NCBI GenBank assembly: GCA_039180525.1
Contig: JBCDDF010000002.1
Coordinates: 62,001 to 126,000 of the forward strand
Source: Halovulum sp039180525
Lineage (GTDB): Bacteria; Pseudomonadota; Alphaproteobacteria; Rhodobacterales; Rhodobacteraceae
DNA length: 64,000 bases
Direction of reading: 5' to 3'
The notes below the pieces were generated by a model, which worked only from the letters and a program-made list of their open reading frames with translations, had not been told where the DNA came from and searched no databases. The position numbers and the translations under genes are program-made. Shown one piece after another: positions 15,159 to 23,288 of this stretch (the stretch's first letter is position 1; each line of letters begins with the position of its first letter).

Positions 15159-16796
15159 ATGGCGGACGCAACGGCCTCGGTTCACGCCGAACACGACACG
15201 CGCGGGTTCTTCACCCGCTGGTTCATGTCCACGAACCACAAAGACATCGGCATTCTCTACATCATCACGGCGGCGATCCTGGGTCTGATCTCGGTCGCAT
15301 TCACGATGTATATGCGGCTTGAACTGATGGAACCCGGCGTCCAGTACATGCTGCGCGACGGGGCGCCGAACGGCCATGTCTGGAACGTCATGGTCACAGC
15401 CCACGGCATCCTGATGATGTTCTTCGTCGTGATTCCCGCGCTCTTCGGCGGTTTCGGTAACTACTTCATGCCGTTGATGATCGGTGCGCCGGATATGGCG
15501 TTCCCGCGGATGAACAACTTGTCCTACTGGCTGTTCGTCGCCGGGTCATCGCTGGCGGTGCTGTCGGTCTTTGTGCCGGGCGGCAACGGGCAATTGGGAT
15601 CGGGCATCGGTTGGGTGCTCTACGCGCCGTTATCGACCACCGAACAAGGCATGTCGACCGACGTGGCCATCTTTGCGGTCCACCTGTCCGGGGCGTCCTC
15701 GATCCTGGGCGCGATCAACATAATTACGACTTTCCTGAACATGCGCGCGCCGGGCATGACGCTGTTCAAGGTGCCGCTCTTCGCCTGGTCGATCTTCGTC
15801 ACCGCCTTCCTGATCCTGCTGGCACTGCCGGTGCTTGCGGGGGCCATCACCATGTTGCTGACCGACCGCAATTTCGGCACCGCGTTCTTCGACGCGGCCG
15901 GCGGCGGCGACCCGGTGCTCTACCAGCACCTCCTTTGGTTCTTCGGCCATCCAGAGGTCTATATCGTGATCGTGCCGGGCTTCGGCGTGATCAGCCACGT
16001 GATCTCCACCTTCTCGAAAAAGCCGATCTTCGGCTATCTCCCGATGGTGTTCGCGATGGTCGCGATCGGCGCCTTGGGCTTCGTCGTCTGGGCACACCAC
16101 ATGTACACGGTGGGCATGTCGACCACGCAGCAGGCTTATTTCATGTTGGCGACGATGGTCATCGCGGTGCCGACGGGGATCAAGATCTTCTCCTGGATCG
16201 CGACGATGTGGGGCGGCTCCATCGAGTTCAAAACCCCGATGCTGTTCGCGATCGGCTTCATATTCCTGTTCACCTTCGGCGGCGTCACCGGCGTGGTGCT
16301 GAGCCAGGCCGCGGTCGATCGCCTCTACCACGACACCTACTACGTGGTCGCACACTTTCACTACGTCATGAGCCTGGGCGCCGTGTTCGCGATCTTTGCG
16401 GGGATCTATTACTGGATCGGCAAGATGTCGGGCCGCCAATACCCCGAATTCTGGGGCAAGGTTCACTTCTGGACCTTCTTCATCGGCACCAACATCACGT
16501 TCTTCCCGCAGCACTTTCTGGGCCGGCAGGGCATGCCGCGGCGCTATATCGACTATCCGGAACAGTACGCGCTGTGGAACGAGATCTCTTCCTATGGCGC
16601 GTTCATGTCCGGTGCCTCCTTCCTGCTGTTCTTCGGCATCATGATCTACACGTTGCGTGCCGGACAACGCGTGGAGGAACCCGCCTACTGGGGTCCGCAT
16701 GCCGACACGTTGGAGTGGACGCTGCCGAACCCGCCGCCGGAGCACACGTTCGAGCAGTTGCCGACGCCCGATATGTGGGACAAGCAGCGCCATTGA
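15159..16796 (+). CDS. ctaD: Cytochrome c oxidase subunit I (aa3-type)
   Basis: The 545-residue, 12-helix catalytic subunit of the terminal oxidase. Ligands are visible: the low-spin haem a His in VMVTAHGILMMFF (about residue 82), the CuB His and cross-linked Tyr in WFFGHPEVYIVIVPGFG, the CuB His pair in WAHHMYTVG, and the haem HFH in YYVVAHFHYVMSLG. The start is ATG 15159 behind AGGAGAGAGAG, giving the usual N-terminus ending STNHKDIG. Other oxidase genes (subunits II and III, assembly factors) are not adjacent, so this is an orphan ctaD. The next gene overlaps its stop. Confidence 0.95.
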   Translation: MADATASVHAEHDTRGFFTRWFMSTNHKDIGILYIITAAILGLISVAFTMYMRLELMEPGVQYMLRDGAPNGHVWNVMVTAHGILMMFFVVIPALFGGFGNYFMPLMIGAPDMAFPRMNNLSYWLFVAGSSLAVLSVFVPGGNGQLGSGIGWVLYAPLSTTEQGMSTDVAIFAVHLSGASSILGAINIITTFLNMRAPGMTLFKVPLFAWSIFVTAFLILLALPVLAGAITMLLTDRNFGTAFFDAAGGGDPVLYQHLLWFFGHPEVYIVIVPGFGVISHVISTFSKKPIFGYLPMVFAMVAIGALGFVVWAHHMYTVGMSTTQQAYFMLATMVIAVPTGIKIFSWIATMWGGSIEFKTPMLFAIGFIFLFTFGGVTGVVLSQAAVDRLYHDTYYVVAHFHYVMSLGAVFAIFAGIYYWIGKMSGRQYPEFWGKVHFWTFFIGTNITFFPQHFLGRQGMPRRYIDYPEQYALWNEISSYGAFMSGASFLLFFGIMIYTLRAGQRVEEPAYWGPHADTLEWTLPNPPPEHTFEQLPTPDMWDKQRH

Positions 16797-17293
16797 CCGC
16801 TGCTGCGGACCCCTACGCGCGGCCGGATCCGCCGGGCTTCGCGCTGACGCTCTGGCCGCATCGGTCGCTGACCAGCGGCGGCGCGCAGTGGGTCGTGGGG
16901 CTGGCGGCCGGCGGCATGGCATTGCCGCTGGCCTCTCTGTCGGGGTCGCGGGTCGGCTGGGGTTTGCTGCCGTTTTTGGTGGGCGCGCTCTACCTGCTGT
17001 ATACCGCGCTTCGGCGCAGTTATCGCGACGGGCGGCTGCGCGAGGATCTGCGGATCTGGCCCGATCTGATCACCGTGACCCGGGTCGATCCGCGTGGGCG
17101 GGTGCGGCGATGGCATGCCAACCCGTACTGGGTCACCGCACATCTGCATGAAGACGCGGCGATCGAAAGCTATCTGACGCTCAAGGGCAACGGCCGGGAA
17201 ATCGAACTGGGCGCCTTTCTCAGCCCGGAAGAACGCGTCGCGCTTTATCACGACGTCACCCGTGAGTTGACCCGCGCTGGAACCCCGGCATGA
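16793..17293 (+). CDS. DUF2244 domain membrane protein
   Basis: A 166-residue protein with two hydrophobic segments (WVVGLAAGGMALPLASLSG and WGLLPFLVGALYLLYTAL) followed by a soluble beta-rich part (ITVTRVDPRGRVRRWHANPYWVTAHLH and EIELGAFLSPEERVALYHDV), which is the DUF2244 layout. Start TTG 16793 overlaps the ctaD stop (TTGA); no ATG occurs before the first membrane helix. The family's function is unknown, although alphaproteobacterial members often sit by oxidase genes, as here. Its TGA overlaps the next gene's ATG. Confidence 0.8.
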   Translation: MTAAADPYARPDPPGFALTLWPHRSLTSGGAQWVVGLAAGGMALPLASLSGSRVGWGLLPFLVGALYLLYTALRRSYRDGRLREDLRIWPDLITVTRVDPRGRVRRWHANPYWVTAHLHEDAAIESYLTLKGNGREIELGAFLSPEERVALYHDVTRELTRAGTPA

Positions 17294-17715
17294 GCACGCC
17301 GCCCTTCGCGTTAGCCGGGCTCGACCATGTCGTGCTGCTGGTCGACGATCTGGACCGCGCGCAGGATTTCTATCTGCGGGTCATAGGCTGCACGCCGGGC
17401 TATTCCTATCCCGACATCGGGATGGAACAGCTTTGGTGCGGTAACGCGCTGATCGGCCTTTGGGACATCAACCACCAGGCCGCCGCCTATCGCCGCCCCG
17501 CCGTCAATGGTGGGCGCAATGTCGATCATATCTGCCTGGCGCTCGGCCCGTTCGAGTTGGACGATTTGCAGGCGCACCTGGCCGCCCATGGCGTAGCGAT
17601 CGAGCGGATAGAGTTCCAGGGCGGCGCGCGCGGCATGGGCCACGCGGTCTATATCGAGGATCCGTTCGGCAACCGGTTGGAACTAAAAGGCCCGCCGCCG
17701 CACCCGCTGGCCTGA
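17290..17715 (+). CDS. VOC-family (glyoxalase/bleomycin-resistance-like) protein
   Basis: A 141-residue protein made of two beta-alpha-beta-beta-beta modules. Metal-ligand positions are visible: His in GLDHVVLLVDD, Glu in GMEQLWCG, His in NVDHICLALG and Glu in DPFGNRLELKG. It could be a small lyase, isomerase or dioxygenase; the substrate cannot be told. It starts inside the stop codon of the DUF2244 gene (ATGA), so ctaD, DUF2244 and this gene form one coupled unit. Confidence 0.8.
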   Translation: MSTPPFALAGLDHVVLLVDDLDRAQDFYLRVIGCTPGYSYPDIGMEQLWCGNALIGLWDINHQAAAYRRPAVNGGRNVDHICLALGPFELDDLQAHLAAHGVAIERIEFQGGARGMGHAVYIEDPFGNRLELKGPPPHPLA

Positions 17716-17786
17716 TCACCAAACGGTGCTTGGCCGCGCGACCGCCCGCGCGCTAGGTTCCGACAGATATGACAGATGAGGCCCCC

Positions 17787-18332
17787 ATGATCCGTGTTCT
17801 CACCGCCGTATTGATCCTGATCGCCGCCCCTGCCCTGGCGCAATCCGAAGCCGAACCGCCGGCCGCACCGCCCACCGAACCGCCGATGACGTTAAGCCGC
17901 ATGGCCGAGATCATCTTTGCCATCGACCCAGAGGCGCAGTCGGCCGGCAACACCTTTCAAATGATTATCGACGATGTGCCGGTGCTGATCGTCACCGATC
18001 CGTTGGCTGACCGGATGCGGGCCATGGTGCCGATCCGATCGACCGAAGGCATGACGGCCGAAGAAGTCATGCGCGTGTTGCAGGCCAATTTCGACACGGC
18101 GCTCGACGCCCGCTATGCGGTTGCCCGCGGGCGGCTGTGGGGCACCTTCATCCACCCGCTCTCACCACTGGAAAAAGACCAGCTGATCTCCGGCCTCGGC
18201 CAGACGGTGAACATCGCAAAGACCTATGGCTCGCTCTATACCGGTGGCGCGCTGACTTTCGGCGACGGTGACAGCGCGCAACTGCATCGCGAGTTGATCG
18301 ACGATCTGCTGAACAAAGCCGAGGAGATCTGA
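17787..18332 (+). CDS. Secreted YbjN-like protein
   Basis: A 181-residue protein with signal peptide MIRVLTAVLILIAAPALAQ and a mature domain beginning PPMTLSRMAEIIFAIDPEAQ. The alternating strands (TFQMIIDDVPVLIVTD, ARYAVARGRLWGTFIHPLSPL) resemble the YbjN/type III chaperone-like fold. ATG 17787 is chosen because the signal peptide starts there and AGG lies 6 bases upstream; an upstream ATG (17769) would add six residues before it. Function unknown, probably periplasmic. Confidence 0.65.
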   Translation: MIRVLTAVLILIAAPALAQSEAEPPAAPPTEPPMTLSRMAEIIFAIDPEAQSAGNTFQMIIDDVPVLIVTDPLADRMRAMVPIRSTEGMTAEEVMRVLQANFDTALDARYAVARGRLWGTFIHPLSPLEKDQLISGLGQTVNIAKTYGSLYTGGALTFGDGDSAQLHRELIDDLLNKAEEI

Positions 18333-18373
18333 TCCAAGCCACGGATATCGGCAACGTTTGGCCGCACGAGGCT

Positions 18374-19084
18374 CTAGGCGCCGCTGGCGCCAGGGTCTGG
18401 GCTCTCGGCGAGGTCAAGCAGCATCTCCAACAGGTCGAACTCGGCCTCCACCCGGTCGAGTTTGGTACGCCATGCGATGGACAGCGCGCATTTGGCCGCG
18501 GCCCATTGCATTAACCGATGGCGGTCGACCGACAGCGCGGCCGCATAGACGTCCGTGCAGGCCCGCGCCCGGTCCGGGTCGCGCAGCAGCGCCGGCGCAC
18601 CGCTTGGATTTCGGAACGCGTTGGTCAGTTCGAACGTACGTTCGCCCAAAATGCCCTTGGCATCATACACCGTATCGCCCGATGGCCCGACCCGAACATT
18701 GTCGTGGTGCAGGTCACCATGCAACGGCGTGATGTCCCGCTGGCTCGCCAACAACTGTTTCGCCAGGACGGTGGCTCGGGCAACCGCACGGCGGCCGAAT
18801 TGCGGCCATTGCGGCGGCGGCGACAAAGTCAACAACCTGGTAAACCACTCATCGAGGCTTGGCAGGCGCGCAACCTCGGGCGCGTCGCCCGTGTGCAGAC
18901 GTTGCGCCACCTTGGCAAGGCGCGCCGTCGCTTCCGCGTCGCGGCCTGCACGCGCCACATCGCCCAAAGACGGCCCCTCAAGCCAAGGCATCAGCAAGAT
19001 GCCCGGCGCATCGCCGTAGATATCCACTGCGCCGCGCCCGGACCATGCTGCCAAAAGCTCCGCGCCCCGCGCCTCCCCGCCCAT
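18374..19084 (-). CDS. Aminoglycoside/streptomycin phosphotransferase-like kinase
   Basis: The C-terminal lobe carries the kinase catalytic loop ITPLHGDLHHDNVRV and the metal-binding Asp in TVYDAKGILGERTFELTN, as in streptomycin 6-kinase-type (APH) enzymes. ATG 19084 is the first standard start. The same frame is open about 43 codons further upstream and encodes IATIWRARQPGGQEVAVKVY, which looks like the ATP-binding beta sheet with the catalytic Lys. The true start may therefore be a non-standard codon such as CTG 19207, just after the stop (19216-19218) of the upstream GatB/Yqey gene. Resistance function is not implied. Confidence 0.7.
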   Translation of the reverse strand: MGGEARGAELLAAWSGRGAVDIYGDAPGILLMPWLEGPSLGDVARAGRDAEATARLAKVAQRLHTGDAPEVARLPSLDEWFTRLLTLSPPPQWPQFGRRAVARATVLAKQLLASQRDITPLHGDLHHDNVRVGPSGDTVYDAKGILGERTFELTNAFRNPSGAPALLRDPDRARACTDVYAAALSVDRHRLMQWAAAKCALSIAWRTKLDRVEAEFDLLEMLLDLAESPDPGASGA

Positions 19085-19215
19085 GCGCCGGTTGTGATAG
19101 ACCTTGACCGCAACCTCTTGGCCGCCCGGCTGTCGCGCGCGCCAGATCGTCGCGATATCCGTATCCTCGGCGCGCTTCAGATCGTAAAGCCCCCATTCCG
19201 GGGGCAGCGCAGGCG

Positions 19216-19674
19216 TTACCCCAGGGCCGCGCGCACCTGCGCGCCCGCCTTGCCGAAATCGATCTGTCCCGCGTATCTCGATTTCAACACCCCCATGATC
19301 CGACCCATATCGCGGATCGAGGTCGCGCCGGTTTCCGCGATCACCTCGCCGATGGCCTTTTGCACATCGCCTTCGCTCAGCGGCTTCGGCAGAAAGGATT
19401 GGATGACCCGGGCTTCATACCGTTCCCGATCTGCCAGTTCAATCCGCCCGGCTTCGTCATAGGCTTCCGCGCTGTCACGGCGCTGCTTGATCATCTTCGC
19501 AAGGATGGCGCGCACCTCGTCCTCGGACACCCCTTCCAGATTGTCCTCGGACCGGGCCGCTATATCCCGATCCTTGATTGCGGCACTCATCAGCCGCAGC
19601 GTCGCAAGGCGCGCCCCATCCTTAGAGCGCATGGCCTCTTTCAACTCTTGCGAAAGACGTGTTCGGATCATCAT
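19216..19674 (-). CDS. GatB/Yqey domain-containing protein
   Basis: A 152-residue protein with the YqeY core: LKEAMRSKDGARLATLRLMSAAIKDRDIAAR at the N-terminus and LPKPLSEGDVQKAIGEVIAETGATSIRDMGRIMGVLKSRYAGQID at the C-terminus. The family resembles the tRNA-binding tail of GatB, but its free-standing role is unsettled. The start is MMIR or the second Met (19671). It lies head to head with carA across a 181-base AT-rich gap, a common arrangement in Rhodobacterales, and the kinase-like gene follows it directly. Confidence 0.85.
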   Translation of the reverse strand: MMIRTRLSQELKEAMRSKDGARLATLRLMSAAIKDRDIAARSEDNLEGVSEDEVRAILAKMIKQRRDSAEAYDEAGRIELADRERYEARVIQSFLPKPLSEGDVQKAIGEVIAETGATSIRDMGRIMGVLKSRYAGQIDFGKAGAQVRAALG

Positions 19675-19855
19675 TCACCCATACAGGCTGTTCGATCGGA
19701 GCTGTTTGCGAGATATAACTTTTGTTTCGGGTTGTTTCAAACTCTTTGATATGCAGTAAGGTTCTGGTTTTAATACATAAAATTATTATTTCTCTTCTTG
19801 ACGCCCGGTTTAACTATACCTACCTTCGCCGCCGTTTGCCCCTTGGGATGCCGTT

Positions 19856-21049
19856 ATGACCGCACAGAGCGAAGACCAGATCCACCCCGATTCCACGACC
19901 GTTTTCGACAAAAAACCAACGGCTTGCCTGGTCCTGGCGGACGGGCAGCATTTCCTGGGCCACGGATTCGGCGCGACCGGCACCGCGGTGGGGGAGTTGT
20001 GCTTCAACACAGCGATGTCGGGCTATCAGGAGATCATGACAGATCCGTCCTATGCCGGGCAAATCGTCACATTCACTTTTCCGCATATAGGAAATGTCGG
20101 CGTCAACACCGATGACGACGAAACCGCAGATCCGGTCGCGGCGGGAATGGTCACGCGCTGGGTCCCGACGGAGCCGTCGAACTGGCGTGCCGCGCTGCCG
20201 CTGTCGGATTGGTTGGCCCGCCGCGGCCGCATCGGCATCGGCGGCATCGACACGCGCCGCCTGACGCGGGCGATCCGGCATCAAGGCGCGCCGCATGTCG
20301 CGCTGAGCCATGATCCCGAAGGCGGGTTCGACCTGGAGGCGCTGGTGGCGCAGGCGCGTGGTTTCGCGGGGCTCGAAGGGACGGATCTGGCGCAGGACGT
20401 CACCGCTGCGCAATCCTACCCTTGGGACGAAATGCGCTGGGATTGGCCGGACGGCTTCCCGCAGCGCCAGGGCACCGGCCTGCGCGTCGTCGCGATCGAC
20501 TACGGCGCAAAGCGCAACATTCTGCGCTGCCTGACCAGCGCCGGCTGCGAGGTGACGGTCCTTCCCGCCACCGCGACCGCGGAGGAGGTTCTGGCGCACG
20601 CACCGCAGGGCCTGTTCCTGTCGAACGGGCCGGGCGATCCGGCAGCCACCGGTGCCTATGCGGTGCCGATGATCCGCGCGGTCCTGGACAACACGGACAT
20701 CCCCGTCTTCGGCATCTGCCTGGGCCATCAGATGCTGGCGCTGGCCTTGGGGGCACAGACACTGAAGATGAACCACGGCCATCACGGCGCCAACCACCCG
20801 GTGAAGGACAAGACCACGGGCAAGGTCGAGATAACGTCGATGAACCACGGTTTCGCAGTCGACGCGCAGTCGCTTCCCGCAGGCGTGGAGGAAACCCACG
20901 TTTCGCTGTTCGACGGCTCGAATTGCGGCATCGCGATGACCGACCGGCCCGTGTTCTCGGTGCAGTACCATCCAGAGGCGAGCCCAGGCCCGATGGACAG
21001 CACGTATCTGTTCGACCGGTTCGTCACCGCGATGCGCGCCCAGGCCTGA
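19856..21049 (+). CDS. carA: Carbamoyl-phosphate synthase small subunit
   Basis: CarA (397 residues) supplies ammonia from glutamine to CarB for arginine and pyrimidine synthesis. The N-terminal half has GELCFNTAMSGYQEIMTDPSYAGQIV. The class I amidotransferase half carries LFLSNGPGDP, the nucleophile Cys in FGICLGHQMLALALG, and the His/Glu of VQYHPEASPGP. The upstream gap is AT-rich and has TTGACG at 19798, a possible -35 element, without a convincing -10. carB is not adjacent; a glycosyltransferase follows. No attenuator-like leader was recognised. Confidence 0.95.
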   Translation: MTAQSEDQIHPDSTTVFDKKPTACLVLADGQHFLGHGFGATGTAVGELCFNTAMSGYQEIMTDPSYAGQIVTFTFPHIGNVGVNTDDDETADPVAAGMVTRWVPTEPSNWRAALPLSDWLARRGRIGIGGIDTRRLTRAIRHQGAPHVALSHDPEGGFDLEALVAQARGFAGLEGTDLAQDVTAAQSYPWDEMRWDWPDGFPQRQGTGLRVVAIDYGAKRNILRCLTSAGCEVTVLPATATAEEVLAHAPQGLFLSNGPGDPAATGAYAVPMIRAVLDNTDIPVFGICLGHQMLALALGAQTLKMNHGHHGANHPVKDKTTGKVEITSMNHGFAVDAQSLPAGVEETHVSLFDGSNCGIAMTDRPVFSVQYHPEASPGPMDSTYLFDRFVTAMRAQA

Positions 21050-21070
21050 AGCATCCTCCGGCGGGGCGCA

Positions 21071-21096
21071 TTAATCTTTCGTTAACCACATGTTAA
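21071..21096 (+). promoter_or_regulatory. Triple CtrA half-site array (TTAA-N7-TTAA-N7-TTAA)
   Basis: TTAA occurs at 21071, 21082 and 21093, each exactly 11 bases apart, giving two overlapping matches to the CtrA consensus TTAA-N7-TTAA, the first with the extended TTAAC. It lies 45-70 bases upstream of the glycosyltransferase start. This predicts control by the CckA-ChpT-CtrA phosphorelay. Confidence 0.75.
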
Positions 21097-21141
21097 GAAA
21101 TGCGCCGCAATGCTCTCGCCGCTGGTTAGGTGAGGGTTCCC

Positions 21142-22956
21142 ATGGCGCGCGGGTCGGCTCGGATTGCTTCGCGGCCCCGGCTTGGCGGGCTGCTGCGCGA
21201 CCGGGGCGTCGCGCCCCGTCAGATCGATCGCGCCCTGCAACAACAGCGCCGCGTGCGCCAGCCCCTGGGGCTGATCCTGCGCCATGAGGGCGCCGCCACG
21301 GCAGCGCAGGTGATCGACGGTCTGGCCGCACAAACCGGCATGATGGCGGTGGATCTGGCCCGGCATCGCGCGGATCCCGACATCTCCGCCCCCTATGATG
21401 CGCGGCTGCTGTTGCGGCTCGGCGGGCTGCCCTGGCGCATCATCGCCGGCAGCATGATCTGCGCCATCCACGACCCCGCCACCGCCGAAAGTCTGCGCGC
21501 GGCGTTGGCCGGCGCCGGCCGGCCGATCTTTTTCGTGCTTGCCGATCGTGCCGCGATCGAAGACGAAATCGCGCGGTTGCACGGGCCGGCGATGGCGGCG
21601 ATGGCGCGTGACCGCTGCCCGGAGCATCTGTCCTGCCGCGTTTGGGCCAGCCACCGATCCTTTGTCGCGGTCGCGGTGCCGTTCCTGATTGCCGGCGGCG
21701 CCTGGCTCGCACCGGCCGCCGCGCTCTTTGTGCTGTTGGCCTGGATCACCCTGTTCGGCGCCGCCACGACCGCCATGCGCGCAGTGGCGCTGGTCGAAAG
21801 CATTCGACCCCCTCCGCGCACGCGCCGCACCCGCATGTTGCCGATGCCGGCCGCGGCGCGCCCGGTCGTGTCCGTGCTTGTGCCGCTGTTCGACGAAGAC
21901 GTCACCCTCAGTCATCTGATCGACGCCATCGACCGGTCGAGCTACCCCAAGGCGCTTCTGGAGGTCATCTTGATCCTGGAACAGGACGATCTGGCCACAC
22001 CGCTGGCATTGGCGCAGATCGGGCTGCCGCCCTGGGCGCGCACGGTGACGGTGCCACCGGGATCGGTGCGGACCAAGCCTCGGGCGATGAACTACGCTTT
22101 GGAGTTCTGCAGCGGCAGCGTGATCGGGATCTATGACGCCGAGGATCGTCCCGAGCCGGATCAGTTGGAAAAGGTCGTCCGCCACCTGCACCACGCCCCG
22201 CGTCATGTCGGCTGCGTCCAGGGCTATCTGGATTTCTACAACTCGCGCCAAAACTGGCTCGCCCGCTGTTTCACCATCGAATACGCCACTTGGTTCCGGG
22301 TGCTGCTGCGCGGCATGCAGCGTCTGGGCATGCCGATCCCGCTGGGTGGGACGACGGTGTTTTTCCGGCGCGACGCGCTTGAGTCCGTCGGCGCGTGGGA
22401 TGCGCATAACGTCACCGAAGACGCCGATCTGGGCATGCGGCTCGCCCGGTTCGGCTATCGGACCGAAATGGTGGAAACCACCACCTATGAAGAGGCCAAC
22501 TGCCGCCTGCGGGCTTGGGTACCGCAGCGCGCACGGTGGCTGAAGGGATATGCGATGACCTGGTTCACCCATATGCGCCGCCCCCGCGCGCTGTGGCGCG
22601 ATCTGGGGCCGATGGGCTTCGCCGGGTTCCAACTCCTGCTCTTGGGCGGGCTGACCGCTTATCTGGGTGGGCCCGTCTTTTGGGGCATCCTGGCGGCGCA
22701 ACTCTTGGGCGGGGCCGCGGCCTGGCCCGGACCGGCGCCTTTGTGGCAGATCTTCTTCGCCACCATGATCATCGGCCAGGTGATCATGTTCACCGTCGCC
22801 CTACGCGCGGTGATCGCACGCCCGCGCCGGCACTTGCTGACGGCCGTGCCACTTTTGCTGATCTATTGGCCCTTGGGGGCGGTGGCGGCCTATCGTGCAG
22901 TCTGGGATCTGTTCCGGCGGCCCTTCCATTGGTCCAAGACCCAGCACGGGCTTTAG
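21142..22956 (+). CDS. GT2 glycosyltransferase with N-terminal MshEN (c-di-GMP-binding type) domain
   Basis: A 604-residue membrane protein. The N-terminus has two tandem MshEN-like motifs, RLGGLLRDRGVAPRQIDRAL (about 13-32) and PLGLILRHEGAATAAQVIDG (41-60), the signature of the GspE/MshE N-domain that binds c-di-GMP. Hydrophobic segments follow, then a GT2 domain with VSVLVPLFDED, the metal site YDAEDRPEPDQLE, TEDADLGMR and RARWLKGY (like QxxRW), and C-terminal membrane helices. It probably makes or exports an exopolysaccharide. ATG 21142 is preferred, behind GGTGAGGG; GTG 21130 is the longer option. A CtrA site array lies upstream. Confidence 0.85.
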   Translation: MARGSARIASRPRLGGLLRDRGVAPRQIDRALQQQRRVRQPLGLILRHEGAATAAQVIDGLAAQTGMMAVDLARHRADPDISAPYDARLLLRLGGLPWRIIAGSMICAIHDPATAESLRAALAGAGRPIFFVLADRAAIEDEIARLHGPAMAAMARDRCPEHLSCRVWASHRSFVAVAVPFLIAGGAWLAPAAALFVLLAWITLFGAATTAMRAVALVESIRPPPRTRRTRMLPMPAAARPVVSVLVPLFDEDVTLSHLIDAIDRSSYPKALLEVILILEQDDLATPLALAQIGLPPWARTVTVPPGSVRTKPRAMNYALEFCSGSVIGIYDAEDRPEPDQLEKVVRHLHHAPRHVGCVQGYLDFYNSRQNWLARCFTIEYATWFRVLLRGMQRLGMPIPLGGTTVFFRRDALESVGAWDAHNVTEDADLGMRLARFGYRTEMVETTTYEEANCRLRAWVPQRARWLKGYAMTWFTHMRRPRALWRDLGPMGFAGFQLLLLGGLTAYLGGPVFWGILAAQLLGGAAAWPGPAPLWQIFFATMIIGQVIMFTVALRAVIARPRRHLLTAVPLLLIYWPLGAVAAYRAVWDLFRRPFHWSKTQHGL

Positions 22957-22965
22957 GTGCCGGGC

Positions 22966-23108
22966 GTGTCGTCCCTGAGCGGAGTAGGAGGAGGACACCT
23001 TGCCCGGTCCATGCAGACCGCCCGGGAGGCGTGAGGGGCGGTCCCCGCCGCGGAGTGTAGGACCGGCGGGATGACCATCGCACCTAACGCCGCCCGGGGT
23101 TTCCCCGG
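22966..23108 (+). ncRNA. Candidate structured RNA with four successive stem-loops
   Basis: The gap between the glycosyltransferase and the metallo-hydrolase (22957-23288) shows no convincing coding frame but has consecutive inverted repeats: GTGTCGTCC/GGAGGACAC (22966-22974 with 22990-22998, one mismatch), GACCGCCC/GGGCGGTC (23016-23023 with 23036-23043), CCCGCCG/CGGCGGG (23044-23050 with 23064-23070) and CCGGGG-TTT-CCCCGG (23094-23108). Stems 2 and 3 abut exactly. This could be a small RNA, a 5' leader of the next gene or a compound terminator. It matches no RNA family I recognise, and the strand is uncertain. Confidence 0.35.
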
Positions 23109-23288
23109 TCTGAGCGGCCGGGCTCGCTCCGGCAACCGGCGCCGCCGCGCGGGTGCGCCAGGATGCGGATATCGGCCGGCGACGCGCCCAATGCTGCCGG
23201 AATTCCGGCGTTCATGCCCACCACCTGGACGCGGACGGCGCGCGCGCCATACTTCCATGCACCGCTGCTTTTGCCCTCGGAGGTCCCC

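Noticed and set aside
18374..19084. Calling the kinase-like gene an antibiotic-resistance determinant
   Set aside because: Only the catalytic-loop family resemblance is visible; many chromosomal homologues phosphorylate other small molecules.
19798..19826. carA promoter with TTGACG as -35
   Set aside because: The nearest TATA-like hexamer is only 11 bases away, too close; no convincing -10 at 16-18 bases, so not annotated.
22966..23108. Signal recognition particle RNA, RNase P RNA or a known riboswitch
   Set aside because: None of the conserved cores (for example the GGAAGG-AGCAGCC region of SRP RNA) is present; only a generic structured-RNA call is kept.
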